A stretch of DNA of 64,000 nt from Notolepis coatsorum (lineage: Eukaryota; Chordata; Actinopteri; Aulopiformes; Paralepididae): assembly GCA_963971535.1 (NCBI GenBank), contig OZ020588.1, positions 119,468,005-119,532,004 on the forward strand. The letters run 5' to 3'. The notes under the pieces are model-generated. The model was not told the DNA's origin, ran no database searches, and worked only from the letters and a program-made list of their open reading frames with translations. A program made the translations under genes and the position numbers. Positions 45,391 to 55,965 of this stretch are shown in pieces; within the stretch, counting starts at the first letter, position 1; each line of letters opens with the position of its first letter.

Positions 45391-47036
45391 TTAGAGTAGA
45401 ACTATGGAAGGGTTCACATAACATAATTATGCTCTCTACTGGATTATGTAATAATAATACACAAAATAGATTCAAGAGAACATGCAAACTATTTATTAAT
45501 TTCAGATTATTTGACTTGTTCCAAGACCAGATGACATACGAAGGAAACTCAAGATATTGTATGAGGTGTTTTTAAAAGGGCGAATTAACTATTTGGTATT
45601 TTGTCAAGGGGGTGACATAATCACCCCCATGACACATCCCTACTTTGTAAGACAAACAGCTTTGGTGCTGTAATTACAGTGATTAGGCTCGTTTGCCTGT
45701 CTTAATTTTTTTTATCAATCTGCTTTTTTGTGTATTTTTAGGTGTTTGGTTATGTTTTATCTGTCATTTGGACCAGGTCTAACTCGGAAAAAAGGTGTCT
45801 ATGATCTCAAATGACTACCTGGTAAAAAGTATACCAATTGTCATGCAAGAATGCAACTCTAATGTGTTACATAAGTAAAACAGACTATTTGCAAACAGCA
45901 TTGTTCTAAACAGTGTATTACAAAATCTTTTTGTATCTACTATAGACAGTTTGTATTTATATCTTTGTCATATGAAAACATGTACTTTGGTAAAAACATG
46001 ATATCACATAATCCTATTGAATTCTGAATTTTTGACTGTCAATGATACACTTAAAAACAGACATGTCAACATAGTTTTTCTACCTGTTTACACAATGATA
46101 AGGTAAAAACAATACAGATGTATTTTTAGTACGCTCAAGCCCCAAATGTATTTTCTTTAACCTGATCTAAGGTATACAAATAGCACATTTCTGAACTACT
46201 TTACAGAACAGTGTCTAGTTTTTTAGCCACACTAAATATTTGTGTAATAAGAAAGCCCCCTGAGTTTTATGCTCTCAATATTTCAATATGCATTAAATCC
46301 TATTATAGTTACACACGATAGGAGATATTCAAACAGCTCACCGATGATAGTTCTAAGACAAATAAAAATCTAACTCACTCACCATAGCCGAGTTAGTGTA
46401 TAGTATGGTTAACATGTATGAAAGTAACATAAAGCCATTATTAGAGTTGTTGATACAATATTATAATTCATAATAATTTTGCCGAAAAAAGCAAAATGCA
46501 CAGTATTACCGGCGAGGTTGTTTGCTCCTAGTCTGCAGATGATTGAAGGAAATTCATTTTAAGAACCATTTAGCATGAAACATCTTAAAACAAAGATGTA
46601 TTTTTATTCATTATAACCATGAAAATAATGCAATGTTAGGTTTTACCGTGATTATAGTGTTCACAGATAGGAATGTATCCAGGACGGGGTCCTTTATACA
46701 TCAGTGACCCTGGACAGACTTGTGAAGTCAGAGATAGGAATGTATCATACACATTCAATTATTCAAATGTACTCAGTTTGTGTGAAATTTACTCTGCGAA
46801 ATGTATTGTGTAGCAAAAACAATTCATATTGTTTCAGTGATGGCCTGGTTGATAGGTCTATTGTTGATTTGTATTATTTGTACCTGAAAGTTATGCTTCA
46901 TTCACACAATAAATATGCTGTTTGTGTAAAAAATAATGTATAATATCTGGACTGATTCATTGTGCCACAGGTCTACAGTCTACCCCGTTACAGGGGTATA
47001 GTGGATTGATTATATTTTGTATGAAACACCTTAAGA

Positions 47037-47679
47037 CAGTGTTTCTCAAAGTGGGGGGCGCGGCCCCCAAGGGGGGCGCAGAGGCATGACAGGGGGGGGC
47101 CTTGAGATTTATAAAAAAAATTAAATAAAAATTGGATTACAGAAAATTATCACTAAAGTGCTATCTGTTGCAGCTGCACTGTTCTCCATGAAAATACCAT
47201 TTCTCAAAATCTGAAAATCATTATTTAATAAAACACAGAAAAGGATCACCAAGTTACTCTGGATAAAAAAAACTTTACAGACAGCATTGAGACAAAGCTT
47301 CCTGACACATCTCCATCCAAACTCTTGGAAGAACTCTTTGAAATCTCATCTGATACCACCTAGAGAGCTAGTTTCAGAGTGTGGTGCTGAGTACCAAGTA
47401 TCTCATCTCATGGCCCACCAAGTATCTCATGATGCAGCAGTTAAGGTGTTGATACCATTCAGCACCACATACAGTATCTGTGTGAAGCTGGCTTTTCATC
47501 CATGACAGCTCTGAAAACAAAATATAAGGCCAATTTGAAAGGTCACGATATTGGTGTTATTTCAATAAATTTAAACATGGCCCATTTCATGACTATTTTG
47601 TTGGGGCGAGGGGGGGGGGGGCCCAAAATATTTTGGTCCGCCAAAGGGGGGCCTGACAGAAAAAGTTTGAGAAGCACTG
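47037..47679 (+). mobile_element. hAT element with transposase remnant
   Basis: It starts CAGTGTTTCTCAAAGTG and ends AGTTTGAGAAGCACTG. The perfect 8-bp duplication CCTTAAGA lies at 47,029-47,036 and 47,680-47,687. It retains the end of a hAT transposase (next entry), so it derives from an autonomous Charlie/Tip100-like element by internal deletion. Confidence 0.95.
47287..47560 (+). pseudogene. hAT transposase C-terminal remnant
   Basis: The frame reads KVLIPFSTTY and then, after a frame change and stop near 47,503, MTALKTKYKANL. Both belong to the C-terminal dimerisation region of ZBED-like hAT transposases (consensus order: PFSTTYLCE..FS.MTALKTKYR..L). Upstream, in the same frame, only LTHLHPNSW and SECGAEYQVSH-like residues remain. 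BED zinc finger and catalytic core are deleted. Confidence 0.75.
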
Positions 47680-48158
47680 CCTTAAGACAATGAGGCATTT
47701 CATTTATAATATCAAAACATGGAACTCTTATGTAGAATGATGTAAAAAGAGTTCTAGTAATATATTTCACTTTAAAAACGTGTACAGAAAGATAAATATC
47801 CGACTCCTGCTATGGGAAGTACGCCTTTTTCTATACATAGCAAATGTTATGGTATGTTTTATTGTAACTGTTTGACTGTTTGGTTGTTTTAGTGCAAGAC
47901 TGTTGCATCATCTAAGAAGGGTCTGAGGTGTATTTTCGTCCTATCGTTAGGTTTTTACATACCTTTGCAAGGATATGTATGACTGTGTTGCATTCATTTA
48001 TTTTAAATTTGTTGGACTTTATGGTATTTTTGGTTTATTTATGATTTAATGTGATACTTCTTCTTGAATTGTTTAAAGAAGATGTGTTTGACCCGAGGGG
48101 ACATTAATGTATGTATTGTAGGACCTTACAAATAAATCTGATTTGATCATGATCCCTA

Positions 48159-49083
48159 CAAATGACCGGGTGGAATGGTGGAATTCCTCACCAGGCTGGG
48201 TTTTGCTGTGAACTGGAAGAAGAGTACGCCTATTCCCAGTCAACAGGTGGAGTACTTGGGCTTGACGTTGAGGTCAAGGCCCATGATTGTAACCCTCTCG
48301 GAGCAGCGGCGGGTGTCTATCCTTCGAGCGCTCAGGGGTTTCCGTCTGGGAGGGACGGTCACGGCACTGCAAGTGATGCGCCTGCTCGGTATGATGGCAT
48401 CTGCTCACACGGTGGTTCCTCTTGGCCTCCTCTTCATGAGGAGGATACAGAGGTGGTTTTTCTCTATGGGAATAGATCCGGTGAGGGACAAATGGAAACG
48501 GTCGACGGTTCCTTTGTCGATATGGGGAGATCTCGCCCATTGGAGGAAGCTGGGTATCCTCACCATTGGGGTCCCCATGGGCAGCAGGCGCTCACACGTC
48601 ACGGTCTTCACCGACGCCTCTCTCACGAATTGGGGAGGGACGTGTCGGACCCACGCAGTGGGGGGCAGCTGGACGAAGGTCCGTGCTGACCCGTCTACCC
48701 CGCACATCAATGTGTTGGAATTGAAGGCGGTCCTCCTGGTCCTCAAACGGTTCGACCACCTGGTGGTAGGCGAGCACGTTTTGGTCAGGACAGACAGTAT
48801 GATGGCAGCGGCGTATATCAACAGGCAGGGTGGGACTCGTTCCATCCGCCTGCACCGGGCGGCGGTCGAACTTTGGCTATGGGCATCTCGCAGGCTGCGC
48901 AGTCTGAGGGCGCTCCACATCCCTGGTGCAGAGAATGTGGGTGCGGATATGATGTCTCTGGGCGGTCCTCGTTACGATGAGTGGGAACTCCGCCCCGACA
49001 TAGTCAGACAGATCTGGGATCGTTTCGGGGAGGCCCAGATAGATCTGTTTGCGAGCCGACGCTCTCACAAGTGCCCCTTGTGA
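48159..49083 (+). CDS. DIRS reverse transcriptase (C-terminal end) and RNase H
   Basis: An open frame of 302 codons in the track, with coding similarity from about 48,159. Residues 1-60 are the region just after the RT catalytic box (FLTRLGFAVNWKKS, QVEYLGLTLRS, LSEQRR). The YLDD/YIDD box is not present because the upstream DNA is unrelated. RNase H follows: VFTDASLTNWGG, INVLELKAVLLVLKRF, RTDSMMAAAYINRQGG and HIPGAENVGADMMS. This supplies the D, E and D of the RNase H active site, with a final D in GADMMS. It ends with FASRRSHKCPL overlapping the next gene. RNase H would remove template RNA during element replication; without RT it is not self-sufficient. Confidence 0.88.
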
Positions 49084-49319
49084 TTCTCGGTCAGTCGAGC
49101 AGATCATCCCCCCTTGGGGGTGGATGCCTTCTCGATCTGGTCCTGATCCTGGTCGCGCCGGACCGGGGCACGGCAGTGTGGTTTCCGGTCTTGATCCAGC
49201 TACTCGTCGCTCCGCCTTGCGTTATTCCTTGGTCGGCAACGGCCCTCTCTCAGCAACACGGGTCGCTGTTCCAGTGCCCGGTGTTTGGCCAACGCCTGTT
49301 GGTGTGGCTGGTGAGAGGG

Positions 49320-50353
49320 TAGGTCTGGAGAGGATGGACCCTTCTGTGGTTAATACCATCCGGAATGCGCATGCTCCCTCCACTGTCGCGCTTTACACGG
49401 GCAGATGGCGTATGTTCCAAGAGTGGTGTAAGGCGGGGGGCCAGGACCCAGTCTCCTGCCCCCTGGATGCTGTCCTTAGTTATCTTCAGTCTCTCCTTGG
49501 TAGACTGTCGGCTTCGACGGTGAGGGTATATGCAGCAGCTATATCCTCCTATCATGAGGGGTTTGAGGGGGATGTCTTGTTCAGCCACCCTCTTGTGAAG
49601 CGTTTCCTGCTTGGCGCTCGACGTGTTAAGCCGGTGCAACGCTCTTTGGCTCCGAGTTGGGATCTTCAATTGGTCCTTGGTCGGTTGTCCTTGGCCCCGT
49701 TTTGAGCCGCTTGAGCAAGCGCCGTTGGGACAGTTGTCCTACAAAACCGCGTTCTTGCTGGCTGTCACCTCCGCTAAACGCGTGGGTGAGGTCTTTCGGT
49801 ACGTCCAGAGTGCCTGTCTTTTCGTTCCGATTGCGGTGCCACTCTGCGGCCTAATCCTGCTTTCGTGCCTAAGAATATCCGGAGTTCCTTCCGCTCCAGG
49901 GATATTGTGGTTCAGGCGTTTCGTCCGCCCCCTCACGCTAGTGAGTTAGATGCGGGCCTTCACCTGTCATGTCCGGTCCGCGCTTTGGGAATTTACCTCA
50001 GCCGTACTCAGGACCTCAGGGTTACCGATCAGCTTTTTGTCTGTCACGGTGGTTCTCGTGCCGGTAAGGCACTATCGAAACAGCGCCTGTCCCATTGGTT
50101 GTGCAAGGGCATTGCCCTCTGCTACACGTTGGCCGGGCTGGATCCCCCTGGGGGCGTCAGGGCACACTCCACTCGTGGGGTGGCTGCCTCTGCCGCTCTG
50201 CTGGGTGGGGCCTCGGTGGAGGACATCTGTGCTGCAGCTTCATGGTCCTCCCCAGGCCCCTTTGTAAGGTTTTACCTCATGGACATGACCGGGGTTTCTG
50301 TCTCCCAGGCGGTTCTGGGGTCTGTGGCCTTTCCTGCTTCCCGTCCTTGGTAG
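49320..50353 (+). pseudogene. DIRS tyrosine recombinase, two frameshifts
   Basis: Begins in the frame of 49,049-49,705 with STVALYTGRWRMFQEWC and STVRVYAAAISSYHEG (the SAM-like core-binding domain). It shifts near 49,700 into LSYKTAFLLAVTSAKRVGEV (first catalytic Arg in KRVGEV), shifts again near 49,815 into LRPNPAFVPKNIR, and continues through GLHLSCPVRALGIYLSRT to VRAHSTRGVAASAAL (the HxxR motif), ICAAASWSSPGPFVRFY (catalytic Tyr) and a stop at 50,353. R..HxxR..Y are all encoded, but not in one frame. This enzyme integrates the DIRS circle by site-specific recombination in place of an integrase. Confidence 0.88.
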
Positions 50354-50578
50354 GGTAGCAGGAGTGTGTGGGTATGGGCCACAGTGTGTTAGTTCACACA
50401 TGGTTCTGCCTGTGCTGTGTGTTCAAGGGGTTCTAGTTCCCTCTTGCTCGCACTCGGGTGGAGTTGACTGCGCCCCCCCTTCATTAGGAAGGATGGGGTG
50501 ACGGGACTCCCCAACCCCTTGATGTGGGCTTACGGGTCCTCAGGGGGTGCATTTGTCGGGCCTCGCGTCCGCTCTACC

Positions 50579-50693
50579 CCATATCTCGATAGGCTTAAGA
50601 GCGAGACGCGATGGCCAAGTACGATAATATAACGTAAGGTTATGTATATAACCTAGTTATATGAGTACTGGCTGAGCGTCCCGTTCTTAACGG
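50579..50693. repeat. DIRS internal complementary region
   Basis: GCGATGGCCAAGTACGATAA (complement of the outermost left repeat) is joined at AACGT to AAGGTTATGTATATAACC (complement of the outermost right repeat). It is the template for joining the ends during circular replication. Confidence 0.9.
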
Positions 50694-50743
50694 CCCTGAG
50701 TCCCCGTTTTGAGGAATCTTTTCCTGGAAACTGTTTTTTTGGC

Positions 50744-50942
50744 GAGGAAGAGTGTTTGGTGACCATGCCTAGTGTCTTATAGGCTACGCCTCCATAGGGG
50801 CGGGACCCGGCAGGTGTGGGCGTATTTGTTTTTCGTTAGTGGAGTACAGTAGGTACATGAGATAAGGGATATCTCGATAGGCTTAAGAGCGGGACGCTCA
50901 GCCAGTACTCATATAACTAGGTTATATACATAACCTTACGTT
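50744..50942. repeat. DIRS right inverted terminal repeat
   Basis: From GAGGAAGAGTGTTTGGTG to AACCTTACGTT; inverted partner of 40,705-40,885. Confidence 0.9.
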
Positions 50943-51120
50943 AAAGATCAATGTAAACCAGTGTAAAGTAAAGGAAAGATATTGAGCATATATTTGTAAA
51001 ATGTGAAACCCTAGTTTCACCTAGTGGTATGAGACGTATTCTTGGTATGGCTGCGCGTACCGCACTGTGAAGCCTGTACCGTAAATTCACGGGACGAGTA
51101 CACATACCGTTACACCCCTA

Positions 51121-51966
51121 ATCACAATAAATTAAAAACTAAACGAAAACACCATAAAGTCCAAAAATGTTTTATAAATGCAATACTCCCATACATACCC
51201 CATGCGAAGGTAAGTAAAAACTCACTAAAACCTAGCAATAGGAAAAATGCACAACAGGCAATGTGGAGGAGAGCAACCTTAGAAGGGCCATTCAAGGGGG
51301 GATCTCCCTTCTTAGATGTCGGTGATAATAGTGTTGCAATAAACAGGCAAAACAGTTGGTGAGCATGCACTCATAAGTGTGATGAAACACCAAAAAGTGC
51401 ATGCAATAGCAACTGAACATTTTGAAAGATAAAAAATAGAGCTGATGGCGGATCTATTTGAGGCACGGGGCGGCGCAGAGAGGCAGAGAGAGATCCTCCC
51501 AGTCATCATCACGGGACGTCCAACACTCCGGTCATCACTATGAGACAGCCACTCACAGGGAGACAGGGAGACGGGACAGGCGTTAGACACTTTGCGTGAT
51601 TGTGATGGGCGGACATAGCAATAGATACAAGTGGTAAGCATATATGTGAATAGAATAGATATATGTAGTAAGCATATTATGTGAATAGAATAGAAGTACT
51701 TAACCCAGCAATGAACTCCACATCTAAACCACGTTGACAAACCACGGACAGAAGACGGTAAGAAGCTGATCCATGGCCTCGGTGGTGCACGTAGAACAGT
51801 CACTGCAATCTTGGCCAAAACCCCGAGACATCCACCACCTTGGTCAACACTACGAGACAACCACTCAGAGATGTGGGGGGGGGGGTGGGGGGTGGGGACA
51901 GGGGTTAGAGAGTTCCCATGTTTGTAGTGGGCGGAGATGGAGCAATAAATACATTATGCATACATG
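51121..51966 (+). repeat. Unclassified interspersed repeat, part 2
   Basis: ATCACAATAAATTAAAAACT continues the repeat broken at 39,728. AACTCACTAAAACCTAGCAA and CAATGTGGAGGAGAG match the copy at 57,300-57,440. The remainder has AATAGTGTTGCAATAAACAG and no conserved ORF. Cut at CATACATG by the hAT at 51,967. Confidence 0.7.
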
Positions 51967-52119
51967 CAGGGCCGCCTGGGAGAAATGCGAGGCCCTGTGC
52001 GAGATTTAACGCGATTCTTAAATAATAGCGCTGCCCGAGGCGGGGCATGATACAGTCAACATATAGCAAAAGAGAGAGCGAGAGAGAGCTCCCGTTCTAC
52101 AGTCAATATACAGTGTACA

Positions 52120-52276
52120 GAGAGAGAGAGAGAGAGACACATTGGAAAGAAATTGAAATGCTATTTGGCCCTAAACAGAGAGTACACAGTGGCAGAATAC
52201 CTGAGCACTGTGACTGAAGATCCTTGAGCACAGCCTAGCCATCGAGAAAGGCCGCCATAGGCAGACTGTGTGTGTT

Positions 52277-52307
<31 letters not shown>

Positions 52308-52392
52308 ACATGTGTGTTTGTCATGTGTGTGTGTGTTAGAGAGAGACTAGAGCATGTATGAGAGATCCAAAAGGACAAAGATCAACACTTAA

Positions 52393-52453
<61 letters not shown>

Positions 52454-52700
52454 ACATTGGAAAGAAATTGAAATGCTATTTGGCCCTAAACAGAGAGTAC
52501 ACAGTGGCAGAATACCTGAGCACTGTGACTGAAGATCCTTGAGCACAGCCTAGCCATCGAGAAAGGCCGCCATAGGCAGACTGTGTGTGTTAGAAAGAGA
52601 GAGAGAGAGAGAGAGAACATGTGTGTTTGTCATGTGTGTGTGTGTTAGAGAGAGACTAGAGCATGTATGAGAGATCCAAAAGGACAAAGATCAACACTTA
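52120..52700. repeat. 315-bp tandem duplication with (AG)n
   Basis: ACATTGGAAAGAAATTGAAA occurs at 52,139 and 52,454. The following sequence through GATCAACACTTAAATCCAA is present twice. The junction sits in AG repeats, suggesting slippage or unequal exchange there. Confidence 0.92.
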
Positions 52701-53192
52701 AATCCAACAAGAAGAGGGTCTATACCAGAGAAACCAAAGCAGCAAGGAGCCAATGGCCGACATCAGCTAAATAGGCTAGCCAGGTACTGTGACACCAGGC
52801 CACACACAGCTTTGGCCAACGGCCCAACGCTACCCAAGCTACACAAACGACCAAGACATTCACACACAGCACATGTCGTATCTCCAAATGTTGTGAAGTA
52901 GCATATGTTTTGCCTGGAAAAAAACATCGTTATTAACAAAACATTCGGGAGGGGAAGGAAGGAAGAGTGGGCTAATGTCATGACATTTTCATTAATCTTA
53001 CCTGCACAAAAGGAACGCAGGGCGAAAGGTCGCAACACAGGTCTCCACGTTGACGAAAGGCCTCTCGCTGTCGGGACAAATAAGCTATGGCCAGAGCCTT
53101 GTCATGGTGCAGGCCCGACTACATCTTCTGTCAAAGATGATGTCGTAGTCAGAGTGCCAGAACCCCCTGCTATTCTCAAGGCTAACTGATAG

Positions 53193-53456
53193 CATCAAAC
53201 GAACGTTCCCAGCTGAAGCTAAACAGCTAACTGGCTAACAGTTAGCTCAATCAGGCACCTGGCTGTATGTAGCCGCATAGCTTGCTTCTGCGTTAGCTAA
53301 TGGTTAGCACAAGCTAACAGCTAATTAGCTAACAGCTGATTGAGCTAACTGTTAGCCAGTTAGCTGTTTAGCTTCAGCTGGGAACGTTCGTTTGATGCTT
53401 GTGCTAACCATTAGCTAACGCAGAAGCAAGCTATGCGGCTACACACAGCCAGGTGC
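53193..53456. repeat. Interleaved inverted duplication A-B-A'-B'
   Basis: Arm A 53,193-53,254 is the perfect inverse of A' 53,336-53,397 (62 bp). Arm B 53,255-53,313 is the inverse of B' 53,398-53,456 (59 bp, one mismatch). The arms alternate rather than nest. Confidence 0.95.
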
Positions 53457-54101
53457 TGACACCAGGCACACACCGTTAGCTACTAGTAGTACTATTAGCT
53501 AGTCGACCAGTTTGGCTCCAGAGAGAGAGAAAGAGAGATAGGTCCACGGCGGGAATATAATGATAGGTTGACTCACCATAACGCAGTATCAATGCGGCGC
53601 CAATGGTAAAGTTGGAAGGAGACTTTCTTGGCCCACGGTGTAATTTCTTCTGATCCATGCTGCTTTTGAAAAGACATCCACTGGCTCCTCCGCGCTGAAT
53701 TAGATCATCCCTCTACCTCGTGTCGTGTGTCTTCTTCTTCTTCTTCTTCTATTACGGCGGATGGGAGAAGAGACCGGAAACACTATCCTAAAATCTGTAG
53801 AGCAGCAAAGCCGCAGAAACCGTAAAACTGCAGTCTGCAGAGCCGCAGAGGCAGGAACAAGTCAGACACATTCTACAAACGTGTCTAATGTGAAATATAT
53901 AAGCATATAAGCAAAACTAGATTTTAGGTCTGTGATGAAAAAGGGCCTCGCGGGAAGGGGGGCCTAGCAAAAAAAAAAATAATAATAATAAAAAAATAAT
54001 AATAATAATAAAAAAATAAAAATAAAAAAAAATTGCGAGGCCCCCCTTCCCGCGAGGCCCTGTGCGACCGCACTGCTCGCACACCCCCTGAGGCGGCCCT
54101 G

Positions 54102-54425
54102 CATACATGGTAGAATCAAAGGATATAAGACAATTGTGAAATTGCGTAATAGATAGAACTACTGCAAGTGTATGTATACAGGGTGAGATACAAGACAATA
54201 GCTCAGGGCCGTATGCCCTGGGGGGCAGGAGAAACCACTCAGAATTGGTCAGGGCAGAGCAGGTAAGGTTCAGCACTGCAGGCCAGACAGAAGGCGGTAT
54301 GAAGCTGTTCCATGGGACCGGTTGAGACAGAGACAGAGGTTAAAAAGGTTTTGCCATGTCTGCAGAAAAGCAGACATGGGAGCAAATAGACATCCTAACT
54401 AAACTAGACAGATTAATCTAAGGGT
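54102..54425 (+). repeat. Unclassified interspersed repeat, part 3
   Basis: CATACATGGTAGAATCAAAG onward continues the repeat interrupted at 51,966. The exact right border with the L2 is not visible; L2-like coding begins by about 54,470. Confidence 0.55.
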
Positions 54426-55565
54426 CAGTCCCCGACCAGGTGAGATCAGGGTAGGTTCTCTGCTCTCCCCCAGATATGGCAACCTCCACCCTCCTCTCAG
54501 CCCTCTCAACCTTCTTCGACAAGCTCTGTCCTCTCGCTGAGAAACCTGCCTGCCATTCCCCACTCAGTCCATGTCTGACGGATGCAGTGAGAGAAGAAAG
54601 ACAGGTCCTGAGAGTAGCCGAGAGGAAGTATAGAAAGTCACACCTCACTGCTGACATCGCCACATATCACAACCTCTTGTTAGCGTTCTCCAAAACCATT
54701 TGCCATTTCACCATATGATCGAGGCCTCTGCCAAGAACCTTTGCAAACTGCATGCTACCATGTCTCTGAGTGGATCTCGGCCTGTCTGTCCGACATCTCC
54801 GCCTGGATGACGACCTACCACCTAAAACTGAACCTAAGCAAAACAGAATTGCTTCACCTGCCGGCCAAATCCTCCCCCCTGACCGACCTTTCCATCACAG
54901 TGGAGAATGTAGCTGTGGCCGCATCCCCGACTGCCAAGAACCTTGGTGTTGTCATTGACGACCAGTTGAACTTCTCCGCTCACATCGCAGTGACACCCAG
55001 AACCTGCAGATTCCTCCTGAGCAACGTCAGAAGGATACCCCCTTTCCTGACAAAAGAAGCCACCCAACTCCTCGTCCAATCAACAGTCATCTCCCGCCTC
55101 AACTACTGCAATGCACTGCTTGCTGGCCTTCTGACCACTGCCACCAAGCCTCTTCAACTCATTCATGGGCTGATCTCAAACCTACCGAAGTCAGCCCATG
55201 TCACCCCACTTCTTAGAGACCTGCACTGGCTCCCCATCGCCGCACAAATCCACTTCAGGGCCCTCGACCTAGCATATCGTGCGGCGAAGGGAACGGCTCC
55301 CGCATACCTCCGGTCAATGGTCTCTAACTACACACCCTCAAGACACCTACGCTCTGCATCCTCTGGCCACCTCAGACCCACTCATATCCGAGCTTCGGGA
55401 GGGTCATCAAAGAAAAGCCGCCTATTCTTGGTCCTTGCCCCACAATGGTGGAACGAACTTCCCACCACAAGGACAGCCGAAACCCGACCAATGTTTCGCC
55501 GTCAACTGAAACTGCATGCTACCATGTCTCTGAGCAGATCTCAGCCTGTCTGTCCGCCTGGATGA
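54426..55565 (+). pseudogene. L2 LINE late RT and C-terminal region
   Basis: Two pieces. At 54,476-54,718 is the linker between endonuclease and RT (LLSALSTFFDKLCPLAEKPA, LRVAERKYRKSH). Then, after loss of the RT fingers and palm including YADD, the frame 54,741-55,565 has ISAWMTTYHLKLNLSKTELL, KNLGVVIDDQLNF, CRFLLSNVRRIPPFLT, VISRLNYCNALLAGL, LLRDLHWLPIAAQIHFR and LAPQWWNELP. These are post-palm and C-terminal hallmarks of L2-group LINEs. The catalytic core is absent, so the copy is dead. In orientation and content it completes the L2 whose endonuclease lies at 38,815-39,640, 15 kb to the left. Confidence 0.85.
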
Positions 55566-55965
55566 CGACCAACCACCTCAAACTGAACCTAAGCTAAACA
55601 GAATTGCGTCACCTGCCGGCCAAATCCTCCCCCCTGATGACCTTTCCATCACAGTGGAGAATGTAGTTGTGGCCGCATCCCCGACCGCCAAGAACCTTGG
55701 TGTTGTCATTGACGACCAGTTGAACTTTTCCGCTCACATCGAAGCGACAACCAGAACCTGCAGATTCCTACTGAGCAACACCCGTTCCTGACAAAAAAAG
55801 CCACCAAACTCCTTGTCCAATCAACAGTCATCTCCCACCTCGACTACTGAAATGCTTTCTGGCCTTCTGACCACTACCACCAAGCCTCTTCAACTCATTC
55901 ATGGGCTGATCTCAAACCTACCGAAGACAGCCCATGTCACCCCACTTCTTAGAGACTTCTCCAAT
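55516..55965 (+). pseudogene. Tandem partial duplication of L2 late RT
   Basis: GCATGCTACCATGTCTCTGA at 55,516 repeats 54,750, and sequence through CTCAACTCATTCATGGGCTG matches the first copy at 54,750-55,220. Small deletions have destroyed the frame. Both junctions share AAACTGCATGCTACCATG. Confidence 0.88.

Larger units (their letters stand above)
44131..46390 (+). repeat. Direct-repeat unit 2 (interrupted by Harbinger)
   Basis: Same landmarks as unit 1: GGTGTGAAATGGGCC (44,189), CTTAG broken by the Harbinger element and resumed as TTAGAGTAGAACTATGG (45,391), GGGTTCACATAACATAAT (45,411), TGTATTTTTAGGTGTTTGG (45,732), AGTGTATTACAAAATC (45,913) and ACATAATCCTATTGAATTC (46,006). Divergence is clear but order and orientation are conserved. 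Confidence 0.8.
41040..48156. other. Repeat-rich non-coding block inside the DIRS element
   Basis: No host-like ORF. It contains two related direct-repeat units (about 42,345-44,100 and 44,131-46,390) with nested TEs annotated separately, short (GT)n runs near 41,371, 41,455 and 41,790, CAGAATAAAGTTTCAGAATA repeats near 42,065, and a block of 46.4-47.0 kb without recognisable content. The right edge ends in ACAAATAAATCTGATTTGAT, like a retroposon 3' end, just before DIRS coding resumes at 48,159. Confidence 0.6.
40705..50942 (+). mobile_element. DIRS1-like tyrosine-recombinase retrotransposon (interior replaced)
   Basis: The ends are inverted repeats (40,705-40,885 and 50,744-50,942) with CTCTTAAGCCTATCGAGATA and CTATGGAGGCGTAGCCTATA on the left and their complements on the right. 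An internal region at about 50,579-50,693 joins the complement of the outer left end to the complement of the outer right end. This is the internal complementary region that defines DIRS elements. RT-end/RNase H and tyrosine recombinase genes occupy 48,159-50,353. Gag and the first part of RT are missing; about 41,040-48,156 is unrelated DNA. No target duplication, as expected for recombinase-mediated insertion. Confidence 0.92.
39729..51120. mobile_element. hAT element expanded to 11.4 kb by nested insertions
   Basis: The TIRs are TAGGGGTGTAACGGTA at both ends (perfect over 16 bp). The 8-bp duplication reads ATTACAAT (39,721-39,728) and ATCACAAT (51,121-51,128), one mismatch. The unoccupied homologous site ATCACAAT is seen at about 57,299 in the other copy of the host repeat. 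hAT sequence proper is 39,729-40,343, 40,555-40,704 and 50,943-51,120; the rest is later insertion. It has GGTTCGGTACG-type sub-terminal repeats and no transposase. Confidence 0.9.
51967..54101. mobile_element. hAT element CAGGGCCGCC, complete
   Basis: TIRs of 12 bp (CAGGGCCGCCTs). The perfect 8-bp duplication CATACATG lies at 51,959-51,966 and 54,102-54,109. A second, right-truncated copy lies at 10,014. The interior has a 315-bp tandem duplication (units starting near 52,120 and 52,436), AG runs, a complex inverted duplication (53,193-53,456) and an A/T-rich stretch near 53,970-54,030. No transposase ORF. Confidence 0.95.

Noticed and set aside
48274-48920. Minus-strand ORFs in the DIRS RT/RNase H and recombinase region
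   Set aside because: Shadows of the plus-strand genes, which show RNase H and recombinase motifs.
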